Origin: Erythrocercus mccallii
Taxonomy: Eukaryota; Chordata; Aves; Passeriformes; Dicruridae
Length of the DNA stretch: 64,000 nt
Direction of reading: 5' to 3'
Assembly: GCA_013397435.1 (NCBI GenBank)
Contig: VZRG01000867.1
Coordinates: forward strand, 147,436 to 211,435
Shown: positions 13,419 to 26,200 of the stretch, piece after piece
Position numbering within the stretch: position 1 is the first letter of the stretch
Layout of the letters: each line of letters opens with the position of its first letter
Program-made: the position numbers and the translations under genes
The notes under the pieces: model-generated
The model's database searches: none
What the model saw: only the letters and a program-made list of their open reading frames with translations
What the model was told of the DNA's origin: nothing

Positions 13419-13444
13419 CTTCAATGATAATGATGATGATGATG
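13419..13444. repeat. (GAT)n-like short repeat
   Basis: AATGATAATGATGATGATGATG-type trinucleotide run beside the CpG island, on the MYRIP intron side. Short and imperfect. Confidence 0.6.
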
Positions 13445-13802
13445 CACTGCAGTGACAGTGCTCGAACAGCCACGCGGTCAGCAGAACACCACGAAGCTGC
13501 TCAGACATCTGTCCGGTAATTAAAGCACAGCCTAATGCCGCGCTGCCGAGGAGGAGCGGCCCGCCTCGCCCCCGAACGCCGCGGAGGGCGGCGGCCCCTC
13601 GGCCGCCAGCACGCCCCGACGCCCGGCCCCGCCCGACCCCTCCCCAGCGGCGCGGAGCCCCCACGGCCCGAGCGGGGCCACCCCCGACGGGCGCTGCGGC
13701 CCCGCACCTCGGCCCTGCCGCAGGCCGCCCCAGGGCGCCGGCCGGCCCCCAGCTGCCGCGGCAGGGGAGCCCCCCAGCCCGGCCGGCCCCGGCCGTACTC
13801 AC

Positions 13803-14200
13803 CCCGGCCAAGTGCGAGGGCTGCACCGCAATGGCAGGCGGGCGGGAAGTGCCTCGCGCTGGGGCACGGGCAGAGCCACCGCCGGCGGCTGCGCCCCGTC
13901 CCTCATGCACGGCGGGGTCTGCGGCCGCCCCGCGCCGGCCCCCGGCCACCACCTGCGCGGAGCCGCCGAGTACAGGTGCCTCGGTCCCGCTCCGCACCGG
14001 CCGGCGCAAGGCGAGAGCCGCTGTCTCCTCCTCCTCCTGCTGCTGCCGCTTCTGCCGCCGCCGGTGCTGCTGCTGCTGCTGTCGCTGTCGCCGCCGCCTT
14101 CAGCCCTCCCCGCCCCGCCGGACGCGCCGCGGAATGCTGCTGCGGTGCCGGCGGCGGCGGCAGCTCCCGCCGCGCACCGGCACCTGCCCGCGCGCTGCCG
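13803..14200 (-). other. MYRIP: MYRIP exon 1, non-coding (5' end approximate)
   Basis: The 3' end is defined by CGGG|GTGAGTAC on the minus strand (last exon base 13803), a near-perfect donor. The 5' end at about 14,200 is a guess placed below the GC boxes and CCAAT box. The frame leaving this exon matches the MYRIP frame but meets TAG at 137-135, so exon 1 cannot add residues to MYRIP. An ATG at 13906-13904 would open a 38-codon upstream ORF crossing the splice junction. Confidence 0.6.
14024..14100. repeat. CTC/CTG/CCG trinucleotide-rich tract in the CpG island
   Basis: The plus strand reads through CTCCTCCTCCTGCTGCTGCC, then GCTGCTGCTGCTGCTG and CGCCGCCGCC-like blocks. In the proposed minus-strand exon 1 this gives CAG/GGC-rich 5' UTR sequence. 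Such tracts can vary in length between individuals. Confidence 0.65.
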
Positions 14201-17200
14201 CCAATCGCCGGGAAGGGGCCGGGCGGGAGGCGGGGGCGGCGCGCCCGGCAGGGGCGGGAGTTGCGCGCACCTCCGCGCTCCTCCCGCCCGCGCCCCGGTG
14301 CGCATCCGTCCCTAAAGCTACGCCCCCGACAGGCAAGGAGCGGGCTCCTGCCGCCCCGGCGTGTGCCCCGCGGCCGCCCTCCGCTGTCACGCCCGCTGGC
14401 CGGGGGGCACACCTGCGGCCCGTCCGCCACATCAGCCCCCGCTGGCCAGGCGAGGCAGGGAGAGGCACAGGTGCTGTCAGGCGGTGCCTGTGTGGGCCCT
14501 GCCGTGGTGCGGGCCGCCCGTGGCGGGTGTCCAGCGAAGGAAAAGAGAGGCGGGTTGTTGGGAACGGGCGAGAATTCCATCCATATGGATGAGGCGCACC
14601 GGGCAGTCGTAAGAAAGGTGCGGCCTGGTCAGTCATTCAGCTCATCTGTGAGTCACCACTGTAACGTGGAAGCGCTTTTTTATGTCCTGAATCACTGCAG
14701 ATTGTATTGTATCAGGCTAATTACTTTTCCCCGGTATTTTCTTTCCCCTTTTTTTGTGTGTGTTTTTTTTTCCATGCTTGCTTTACTTCATTTTAAAATA
14801 GCTGCAGCTGTTCACTGCAAGGTATGGATTTATTTGATCTTAGCTGAAGTGCTCTGTCAAGACAGATTAATTCAATACATTTTGGCAGGTTTTCAAAGAA
14901 AATATTTTCTGGGAGAGTATTTTTGTTTACATGAATTTCACGGTATTACAAATAAACTGGTTTAGCAAACATTTACTTCTACGCTAACCTACACTTGCTT
15001 GTCTTAGTAAAATGGGTGCTACTCTGTCAGGCAGACATCACATTCATTTTAAATGTGTACGCAAAAAACAAACAAAAACAACTTTAGGAAGTACTCTGCA
15101 TCAAACAGCATTTTGTATTTCCCAAACGCATCTATAGGTAAATATATGTCTCAGTGTTTCCCAAACAGAAGAAACTTCTTACTTCTTTAAATAAAAACAA
15201 GAAAAAGAAGCAGTCATTTTCAGCAGTAAAATTTTTTCAAGAGCAACATGACATGGCAACAAATGAGGGATTGACTTAAACAATAGGTCACACATTGCCT
15301 GTATTAGAAGAGTAATCAATAACACACATGAGCACTTTTAATAATTGAAAAAACATCTGGATAGAACCCCCCCTCCAATCTTCCAGCTGAAGCACTGGAA
15401 GAATAATGTTTTTAAAGTCAGCCACCAATACCAGTAATTCTATAATGCTTATGATTGTAAAGCCATGAGGTCAAACAGATAAAACTGTTTGGGATCCTGC
15501 TCCTCACACTCAAGCTACTAAGCTAATACTGAGTTCAAGACTAATGTCTTGCCCTTGCCTCAACATTCTGCAGTTAGGTACACAAAGAGTTATTTCCTTT
15601 CAAGGTAATATTTCAGGTAATACTTTTCTCCACTGGAGATAAAGCATTGGACTTGAGGCTCTTGCATTCCACACCAGTACAGTAATCAATATGTTTTTAC
15701 ATGTTATATGTAAATCAGCATATGTTTACATGTTTACATTTACATGTTTTTACTGCAACAGTACTCCACAAGGAAGGCACAGCTAAGTCAGCCATTAACA
15801 ACTGACAGGGCACCACTAAAAGAGGGGGAAGGGAACAATGCAAAAGTGAAGAAATACTGTAATTGCCTTGTGGATACTGTGCAGGACTGTGTTTCCCCCC
15901 TCTACTTGTTGGATGCCCTATTTGTCCTCATCTACAGGTTTTGGTGTTTCACTTGGAGAGAAATCAACTTCTCTTGTATCTGTATTTTTGATGGATGCCA
16001 TTCACAGAAAAAAAAATAAAACAAACCCCCCAAACCTGTATAAAATCTCTTTTTCACCCCATAGGCCCAACCATAAGGGATAGATGGGGAAACTGGGATA
16101 TGCCAGGATTTCCCTAGAATCACGTGACACAGCCATTGACTAATTAAAATAAGTATCTAAATATGCATGCAGAATAAACAGAAGTCTAAGGAAGAGAAAC
16201 TATCCAGCCAAAGACAAGTTCTTAGTGGTGACATGGGAATTTTTACCCCATGACCAATAACATGCTCAAGCACCTTCCCACCCAGTGCCTGGCAGTTGCA
16301 GAGAGGAGCAAGGGACACTGGCAAGAGTGAACAGTCACCAAGGAAAGGAGACTGCCCTGCATGCTTGTCTCACATCCTACAGCTCTGAAATTCTCAGTTC
16401 TCCATATATTTACAACAGTCAGAATAAACTACAGACCATACAGTCTTTCAGCGAAAATAACCTCAGTGTGGAGGGAAGCAAAAAAGAAGTCAGACCCAGG
16501 GAACGCATCTATAGTAACAGCAACCATGTTACCATAAGGTGCTGAATAGGCAGCAGCATCGGAAAAGCCTGGTAAAAAATGGGAGGCAGATCTGGTAATA
16601 ATGGGGTGCAGGACAAGAAAATAATGTGTTTTCTTGCTGGTAAGTTTCTCTTGTCACAATACAGCCCTTTTCCATAAAGAAAAAAGTCATCCAAATGCAG
16701 ACTGAAATAAGCAGGCTGGTATTGCTTGGAATGCTCAGGACTAAATCCAGTGATGCCATAACTTGTGACTACAAGACTACAGTGGCCAACAGGTGACTCT
16801 TCAGGCTGTCCCCAAGCTGTGCTGTGTAACCAGCTGGCTGCACTGGTATAAGGAAGTCAGGGCAGGCTGCTGCCAGGACCTGTGGGACCCTGCCTTAGCC
16901 TGACAGCAGTAGATCTGGGTAGGAGGTCCCACTCTACAAAGAACTTCCCTCTGCCCTCAGCATTCATGGAATGGGACTGCTAGCCATACGAAAATTTTTG
17001 GAGCACCGTTCATGTAATCAGGACTTTTGGCCATCTTTTGTACAGCATATGATTGTGGCAAAACCTTCAAATAAATTGGTTTTTGGGAAAATACGATTTT
17101 TGCTGGTTTGGTATTCCCTCAGAGGATACGTAGGAGGATGCAGAAATATGATGTTAGCCAGTGCACGCAGTGGTGCTGGATTATTGACTGACAATAACAG

Positions 17201-20200
17201 ACCACCTCAGGAGGACTTTATGAAGTTTGCTTTCCGAGTGTCCCAACCTTCTCAATAAAAGCAGGGGTTTTCATGGGGGAATTGGAGATGCATATGTGGA
17301 CAATACCTGCTGAAAAGCCACCAGTGCTGTTTTAGCCACAGGGACCAATTATGAATTTATTCCAGCCTACTGGTATTTCAGGGCAGCAAATGAAGACAGT
17401 AATAAGTAATTAAGCTTCTCTTGCTTTCAACTGATCTCTTACAACCTCAGAGTATTTTCACGAAGTGTAGTTAACAATAATTTGATGGTAATAGCTTGGA
17501 AATCACTGTAACCTTCTACCTTAGGGTCTTAAAGAATTTCATAAACATAAATCATTTTACAAAGTGTCTATGCATAACATGGTATTATGCTAAGTTTAAA
17601 TAGTTATTCGTAGGCCATGAGAAAATGAGTACAAAGAGAAAGAACTGAAAATAATGGACATATTTTTAACAGTGCTTTTTATGTAGGGCATAACATTTGA
17701 TATTGCACTTTACCATGGTTTTCCTTCGGAGATTTCAACAGCCATGCTCCCTGCCCCACAAGCCTCACAGTGTATGGAGGAGCTCTGATAAACTCTAGTG
17801 TGAAAAGAGAAAAAGGAAAGCTGATAGAAAACAGGATTAGGGTTATATACCTAGACTAGTAATGGAGACAGCTCGAGAAAGTTTTGGTATTTACCTAGCA
17901 GCAGAAGAACTTAGGCGAGCTAACATTATTAAAAGACACAAACTTGCCAAACTCTCACAACTGGGATGAAAACTGTTCATCAGACAAATTGTAACTAATG
18001 CAGTAAAAACAATTTATGATCAGTGGGGGTAGAGAAAGGATTTTTTTTGTTTCGTTGTGGTTTTGTGGTCAATAAAAAGGCAACAACAGGAATATGAGTT
18101 AGTTAGAGAGAAGGTAGAGAAAAAACATATGACACATGATTAGTAAGAGAAATTCTTTCCATGATTATTGGAGAATGGGAATAATCAGAATGGGAATAAG
18201 TTGCAGAAGAGAACATAATGCTGCTGTATTGCTGTTACTGTAGATTTCCTCATTCTTTCAGGGTGCATAAATGCAAGCTTGAAGGTGTCTGTGGAAGAAG
18301 CTCCATGCAAAGAAACGAACACTCTTTCAGTGCTCTTCCCTCATGACTGCCACCAAACAGGTATGGGTGAGGACAAGATTAAGCTCCTACCTTTCCACGA
18401 CTAAAAAGAAAATTCTTTAAAAGGTCTGACTTCAATTCCTTGAAGAATGGAATTCATTTTTTGGCAGTGGCTGAAACACATGAGACAAGTGTCCTTCATC
18501 CTCAGGGGGTGTTTTTTTGTTTCTTTGTTTATTTTTATATCAGTCTTTTTCTCCACTTGGCCCCACCTTTCATGCAATAACTCCTTCTTAGTCATCAATC
18601 TGAGGATGAGCAAGCAGCTGGAGGGATGTGGTCCACCGATTCTTTTCTTTAGAGCTGCATTAGTGTCCTGGGCAAAGTGACACTGAGGATATGGCAGCAT
18701 TTTTAGTATAGCTCAGCTCCACGTTCTTCTTCACAAATTAAAAAAAAGAGAGAAAAAGCTCGGTGGTGCCCAGGGGAGGAATAAGAAAAACCATGCAAGT
18801 CTCCAACTAAACAGGAAAATGTTCATATTAAGGCAGATTTGACTTCACAGATTCAAGCACTGAACAAACGGGAACAAGTGTTGGTTTAGCTCTTGATCTC
18901 TTGTGTTTAGAGGTATTTTCTTTCAGCTTCATTTGATTTCTTTGTACCAGAATAAACAGACGGCTGTGAAATTTTGGGTGTAAAACAAACCCATCTAAAA
19001 CTATTATGCCTGCTGTTCTCTTTGGGGTTCATTGCTTCAATTCTCTAGCACCATCAAGAATTTTTTATTTTACTTAACATCTCTGATACCTAGAGTCGTA
19101 CTACAAGAATAAACTCTAGAAGGTTGCTTTTCATAAAAAGATCTATTAAATACTTTTCTTATTCAAATAAATTGATATTTTTCATTATTTGAAATCATTA
19201 AAATCTAAGTTGCCATCAACCTAACTGCCTTTGGCTAAAGCTGATAAATGGTGAAAGTATTAAATGTTTTTCTGTCCCTTATTATAGAAAATATAGAAAA
19301 ACTATCCTCAGATGCATAGAGTATACATTATATAATTCTATGCTTATATTTTACAAGCAAAACCACCACAATAATGTAACAAATCCTCATGAACAGAGTC
19401 TTGAAAATCTTAGGCAGTACAAAACCAGTGAATTCCTTTAAGGAAGATTAATCAAAATTAAAATACTTTATATTAACTTCTTACATTTTAGTACATCCTG
19501 AATAAAGTAGTTTTCAGAAATTCTTTTTTTTTTAAAGAAACCCTAATCCTGACAGTAATTTCCGCATGGAAATGAGGTCAACAAAACCAGATCAGCAGAA
19601 TTTTCCAACCTATTGAATGGGGTCATAGGACTTAACCATTTCTGAGTCAAAGAGAAAATTCATCTTTTCAAAGAGAAAAAGTTTGCTCACTTTTCCCCTC
19701 TTCCCATTAGACCATTGGATGGAAATAGGTACAATTTCTTCCACATTTTCAAAACTTTTATGCAGCCGTCTTATATTGAAGTCCCTTCTTCTGTGATATT
19801 CATCTGCTCAGAATCAGTAGCACATGGCTGGGGGGAAAATGGATGTTCTGAACAGCAAAAAAGCCTGGTGACAGTGAGAAAACATTCATTAATGTTTCTG
19901 AGCCGTGTTAGTTAGATACTGACAGGTAAGGTTAACCCAGGCGCAGTAGTAACAGATATTCTAAGAATCTCTTCTCCATGGTACATCTAGCAGAGATGGA
20001 CATTAAAATAAAAATTACCAAGCAAAAGCTATTTCCCTGATGACTCTTGCAGAAAGGTAGTTTCTCTGTTCCCAAAGCCAAAGCTTATTGACGAATGCAT
20101 AGCAGCAACAGTCAAAACAATTAAAAGAAAGTTGCCTACCAGCACCTCATTCCAGAAAAGGACTGAGTCAAAGTATTGTGAAAGTAGATGTGTCGGATGC

Positions 20201-23200
20201 TGGCACATCTAATCATGTTACTGTTTGACATATTCTTGCCCAACCTCTCACATGCCTTGATTATGCTCAGTACCCTTTGAGCTTGTTCTGTACAAGCACA
20301 TAGAAAATACATTGTGCTTGTTCAAAGAGCTTACCCCATGAATGCTTTAATTCCTCTCCTTGGATTTTCTATAATCAGTTTGTTACTTGGTGTTTTCTCA
20401 CACACAAAGTAAAATTCTTCTCGTTTAATTCACCCCCAAAAGAGCATGGGATATACTGGAACAGTATTATATCTGTCACAAGCTGCAGAAATGACTGTGT
20501 GGTTTTATTCAAATCAAATCCTCCAGGGATTGTCCCACATACACACAAGTTTCTTTTTTCTATATCTGCCTTGGGACCTCAGATCAGCCATTTTACTTTT
20601 CCATCTTGTTTTAAAGGTATTGTGTCTGACAGGACCATGTCACTTCACCTTGCATTGTCCTTGCAGAGGGCTGCAGGCACTGCATGGATGCACTCTTTTT
20701 CTGCAAGACCAGCATCAGCCCTGCAAGACTTATTCCTTAACTCCTTCCACTCTGCCCAAATTAACAACAGCTAGACTTCAGGAATTTCTCATTTTTATAA
20801 TTCGTATGAGAACCACCTTTCCAGTGTGCAAACTGACATAGGCCAGCACTCCAGCAGACCCAGGCCCAGATGACATATGTCCTCTTTGCCTGCTCAGCTC
20901 TGAAACTCTCAGCTCACAGAACAACAGGGTGTGTCACTCCGGACAAATATTTATATACTGAACTTCATTTCCTTATGCAAGTTCCTGGTGAATGTATAAA
21001 AATACAGTCACTAGAATTTTAAAACCTAGAATAGCCACATCTATTAATTAAGTATTTAAGGAGAGAGACCAGTCTCTAACTGCAGAGCTTGAACTATTAA
21101 TTTTCCTATGGGAGCCAATTATTGTTGTTCTCCTTGGTGGCATCTCCACTTTAGGCCTTGGGGTAATGAAGACAGATGAGTAAATAGTGCACATAGGGTA
21201 TCTGTGAATCATTAACAAAGTCATTAAAACAATTATAGAATTTTTACTGAAATAGAGTGTAGCACAGAGAGTAGTTAGTCTTATTGGGCCTAGGCCATCT
21301 GTGATACCAGGAACAGAAAGCTCTGCGGCTGAATCTTAATCCAACAAACTTTTTGATGAAAAAAACCCTTTGATATTCACTTCTAAAGCCCTCAGCTGTT
21401 TTCTTGTGGTCATTCTTATGAGGAATTATTCTGATGCACTGGCTCGTTGCTGACAAGCATCTCTGTGTCAGGAAAGATGCCTGTGGCCCTCACAGCAGGA
21501 CTTGGGAAGGCTAACAGGATGGTTGCCCAGGTGGGCAAGCATTAGTCCCTAACTGTAAATATAAAGTTGCAGACCAATATTTTTCTTTAAATACACCTAG
21601 GAAGAGCATGGCCATCAATAGCCTTCCTGAGCAGGTGAGTTTTCCATGTGTTGGCTGGTACCAGTGCACTGCACACATGCTACCATATTTCCTGTAACAA
21701 GTTGGTGTTGTTTGAATCCTCCCTGTATGCAAACCCATTCAGAACAGGCTTCCATCAATGGGTAATTAAGCTGTCACAGCCATCACTGCTTGATGGCTTG
21801 ATTTCTGGAAGAGCAGATGGCCCATACCTCTTACTGGAGATTTCAGCCTGTTTTATTTTAAGTGCTTGTGGTTCTGTAGCTTTATCTCCTTGTGCCTGAA
21901 CAACAAAGCTGGAGTGGTCCTGAGGTGGCATCTGAAATGCAGCCTCACTCTTATTACTACACCTGTCTCAGAAAAGTGAGAAATTTGCTCTCCTTTAATG
22001 AAACTACCTTTGGTGAAGGTGATTAATATTTCTTTTTCTCTGAAATGGTCTGGAACGTAATCTTTGAAAAAACAAACCTGCTACAATTATGTACTGCTGC
22101 GGTAGAAGAGACAATAAGGTTTCCACAGCAACTATTAGTAGTGACCCAGCATACACCATGAGCATTATGTGACTTCATTACTTCTAAACTTATCGATGGT
22201 CTATTAGATGGCATTAACAGGAATAGTTGTAGTCACACTTTTAATACCCTGTTGATGCACTTGATGCAAATAACTCTACCACAAGCTATAACTCTTGGAA
22301 AAAAAACCCAAACCAAACCCTCAAACAGAATAGCAAATAAATTGTCAAGCCAATGTTGCTGTAAGACTTCAGCTTTTATATCTGAGGTTCATTTGTTTCA
22401 CTTGAAGCCATATTGCCCTTTCTTGCAACTTAATCTTACCTCTACTACATGTATAGACATTTTAAAACATCTCCATATGAAGTACCAAAGAATTTGAAAT
22501 TACTCTATCCTCAAAGGCATTATCAAGGTTCTTCTCTTGGTGGAAGGGGATATTTTACCAGTGAAAAGGAATGCAAAGGATAAGCAGAGAAAATTCAGGA
22601 TCCCTGTAGGCCCCAGACACAGCTTTATTTTTTCTTGGATTGCTGAAACCAACCTTTCACATAACTTTTACTTGAAATAATATATTTAAGCATATAAATA
22701 TAATATCTCTCTAGTTGAGACCAGTTCATCTATCAAAAGCTGAACTCAGGAAAGACAAAATTGTAAAGATGTATGAGAAGAAAAAAAACCCTAAAAACAT
22801 TTCCAAGAGCTCTCAGCAGCAATAAATTCTCATTTTACAGGAGTCACACATCATTTTTGGAGAGGTCATACCATTGTTTTGGACTAAAGTCCAATTCCTC
22901 CCTGGCAATCCACTCCAGAATCACAGGATCTCATTTTAACTAAGAGGCTCCATCCCAAAGCAGTGAACGATATTCTGGTCATGTTATAGAAATTCCAACA
23001 TGAGGACACTGCAATGCAGCTCTGAACCCGATGTAGCCCTGGTATTGCCAAGTTGCACAGCATCTCATTCTTTTCTTCCAGGTCTCTAATGACCCAGAGT
23101 AGGATATAAAAGGTCCTCTGAGGCTCTGGGGTAGAAATCAAGGGTGACTATTCTGCTGAAGCTCACCGGTTATGGCCTTGGCAGGGGAGAGAGCTTCCCA

Positions 23201-26200
23201 AAGGTATTACTTACCTATGGAGCCAATCTTAAGAGAGACAGGGTCACCTGCATTCTGTTATAACATTTCTTCAAATTTTTTTGTATGTTTGATATGATTT
23301 GCATTTTAAAGTAAATGCGATCAGCTTCAGACACTTTGCAGCACATATTATAGACACCAAGGGAAGGAGAGAATACACGCAACATTGGAAATGACAGTCA
23401 CATCCATTTCTACAAGGAAATGAGAATAGACTATGCGAGGAGACTGATATCTGAATCTGTATCAGAGCAACTACATTTGAAACAGTGGCACCAACAAGGT
23501 GAGTCTCAGACAACCGCATTAGTCTCTGGGTGTGATTATTTTGGTGGTTTTTCTCCTAAATGCCTGTTCCTTGTCTTGTAAGGTCTGAATGTGCAAGTTA
23601 TTCTACCCCTCTCTGCCTATGCTGTACCAATTCTGTCATGGATGAGAGGGATAACTTCAATCACTTCCCAAAATCTGTATGTGACCACATGACCACATTA
23701 TTATGTTTTATTATTTCAAAGATTCTTTAATGGTCTTCTGGGACATTACATCTTATACACTTTTCAGAAGAATAACTTTTTTGAGTTGCAGCAAGTGTCA
23801 TATGTGCAAATAGGGTTTTTTTTTGCCTTGAGAAATATTCCAGTGCATTTTTGAGCTACTCAGTACTAAAACTTTGCTTCTCAAATTAAATTATCACTCT
23901 TTTTTTTCCCAGTCAGGAAAATATAACATGTACTTACTATTTGTTAGCTTTTTATTGAATGGAATAATAAAGGGCAACAGCGAAGAACCCAGCAGCAACC
24001 CAGTCAACTGTTCTTGCACTCTAACTATAGAGATAAATTAGACCTTTTTTCCTCCATAAATCTTCATGAAAAAAACTAATTCATGTCTTTGTTCCAATTT
24101 CTCCCTCTACTGGTCTGAAACAGAATCTTTCCTATGGGAAATGTCAAGACCTTTTGTATTAAAATCTGACCTTTGTGTTTGCACTACAGCAAAGAAAGCA
24201 TGATGCCCCTGGAGTTAATCCTCTGCAATTCTCCTGAATCACATGCCCCTGTAGTCAATGGCCAAGGACAACATCTTCAACAGTCTGGCCACATTTATGT
24301 TATTTCTTCTTAAAATACCTCCTCTCTGTAGGGATTTGAGCTTGAATAGTCATGTGATAGCATGAGAATAAATCACCAATCCATGATTTATACATCACCT
24401 TGAACCTCATTCAAGTGATGACAGCAAATTGCTGCTTTGTTAGGCAAAATGGAACACATGAATGGGAAAAGGTGAGACAATTGCCATTTTAAACACTGTA
24501 ATGGTAAGAATAGCCTAAATTCTCTGAGGCTGGATATTCCTTACTCAAGAGAAACCAATCTGCATGGAGGCTACGCTCAAATGACATTGCCATTCTGTTC
24601 CTCCTCAGTCATGCTTTTCTCTTCTTCAGCAGTCACACAGTGAGCTAGCTCAAGGAATGTGTCTGGCCAATAAAATGCCTTCAAAATGTTGTTTTTTTAA
24701 TCCAGCAGCTTGTACTTCAGTCAGCTTAATGAGAGAATGAGTAACAGCCTGGTGACAGTTCTAGCACACTCAGGTTCCCCATTTTCCTTAATATAGCCTT
24801 AATTTCATCTACCACATTTGCTGCTCCTTCCAAAGGACCCCATCACACTGTCCCTGGATTATCTTTGGGCCTGAGAGGTGCCCTTTAACCTACAGTGCCA
24901 GCACATAGGTGAATGTGCCAACACTGAAGTCCACTTGCATATTCCCTGGATTAGGCCACCATGTATTCGCATGGAATGCAGGGAGTGTGTCAGCATGAAT
25001 TATGCTCAGATCAACATACCCTGGACATCCATCTTATGATTTAAACTGCAGAGGAAATATTGATTTTCAGCATGACTCATTGACAAGTTTTACCTCACTG
25101 CTTGCCACTGACAGAGGCTTGTGTTACTGGGTTCCTTCAGACACAGGAGGAAAGCCCGATCTGCTTCCAGGCTGAGCTCTCCCGAGGCTGACATAGGCAG
25201 CTTCTGCATCCCAGCAAGTTGCCACGTCACAGCACCAGGATGCTCACGTTTTTGTTCCTTGAGCAGGAATCCACTGCATTTGCACAATCAATTGGACCAG
25301 AGGGAGAAGAGACACAGGGGAAGTTTTCAAGTCAAAGTGCATCATACATGCTGTTTGCATGGTGAGCCCAGATTACTTTCTGCACTGAAGAGTTTTTTTG
25401 CTTTTAGAGGTACAACCTTAGCAAACCAGGTTATTCAGGACCTATAAAATGAATGGCTTTTTTCCCCCCGTCACAGCTTGGCAGCTTGCAGCTTTGAGTG
25501 GAGAAACAGGGGGAGATTACTAAAATTAAATGTAAAACACTCAGCTTGTAAGCACCATTGGTCTTGATGGCAATAAGGAATGTTTGCTGAGGAGTTCTGA
25601 GGATCATGTACTTGACAGTGTGAGAAAGTATACAACCTTGCTGTCAGAGGAGAAAAGAGGGAAGAGAGAAGCCTTGCTCAGTATCAAGGATGGCTAAGCA
25701 AGTCTTTAAAGCTAATCACAATTTGGAAATGTAGCCAGGAGATGTGAGGCAGGGAAAAAAAAAGGAGTTAATGCTAAACCCATGTGGCCAAGGAAAGGAA
25801 AGAAATACCCTGGAATCAACCCATAAGCAATAAAATTAGATATTTACAGAGTACATCTTAATGGAAATATTGCATACATTCTCATTTGCGGATCCTTCTG
25901 GTCTCTAAAAAGACAACAGCAAGCAAAGGTACGGATGATGCCTGTCTCCAGGTAAGATTCTTGTCTTGCACCATTGATACTGAGGTGAGAGATACAGGTG
26001 TGAGACAGGTCAGCCCACACTGGGATATATAGCCCAGAGTCCTGCAGCCACCAAGCCTCATCTGTCCTCTCCAGCCAGCCTAGGCTGCTCCCCCTCAGGG
26101 AGATTCTATTGTTCTACTCAGAACCATCACAACCTGCTAACCCTGGTACTTGGGGTTTAGCCCTCTGCAACCAGTTTGGGGTGTGAATCTTTCCTCCAGG

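Larger units (their letters stand above)
148..13802 (-). other. MYRIP: MYRIP intron 1
   Basis: This is the interval between the donor at the CpG island (GT at 13802-13801 on the minus strand) and the acceptor at 149-148. It is AT-rich and has no ORF that looks coding. Recognisable contents are three CR1 fragments (266-489, 3761-3950, 7050-7382), a 73-bp relic LTR at 5495-5567, an 11-bp-arm inverted repeat at 5833-5862, and simple A-rich or G/T-rich tracts such as 1443-1492. The rest shows nothing I can name. The joining of the two exons is inferred from splice consensus and from knowledge that mammalian MYRIP has a non-coding first exon. Confidence 0.7.
13320..14610 (-). promoter_or_regulatory. 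MYRIP: CpG-island promoter of MYRIP
   Basis: A sharply GC- and CpG-rich block in an otherwise AT-rich window, densest from about 13,540 to 14,480. It contains clustered GC boxes (GGGCGGG at 14221, GGGGGCGG at 14232, GGGGCGGG at 14251) and a CCAAT box at 14201-14205. No TATA box stands out, as is usual for CpG-island promoters. A consensus splice donor on the minus strand at 13802 indicates transcription toward MYRIP exon 2. Transcription start sites are not visible; just below the GC-box cluster is likely. Long open frames on both strands here reflect the lack of AT-rich stop codons, not coding. Confidence 0.85.

Noticed and set aside
13799..14305. 168-codon minus-strand frame as an N-terminal extension of MYRIP
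   Set aside because: After splicing it shares the MYRIP frame but meets TAG at 137-135 before the ATG, so it cannot be fused to MYRIP.
13535..14965. 476-codon plus-strand open frame and several 160-250-codon frames on both strands
   Set aside because: They all overlap in the CpG island, where TA-containing stop codons are rare by composition. Products are low-complexity A/P/R/G-rich with no domain, and the minus-strand splice donor cuts through them.
20446..20841. 131-codon plus-strand open frame with hydrophobic stretches
   Set aside because: Hydrophobicity comes from T-rich DNA. There is no signal peptide, domain or splice context.
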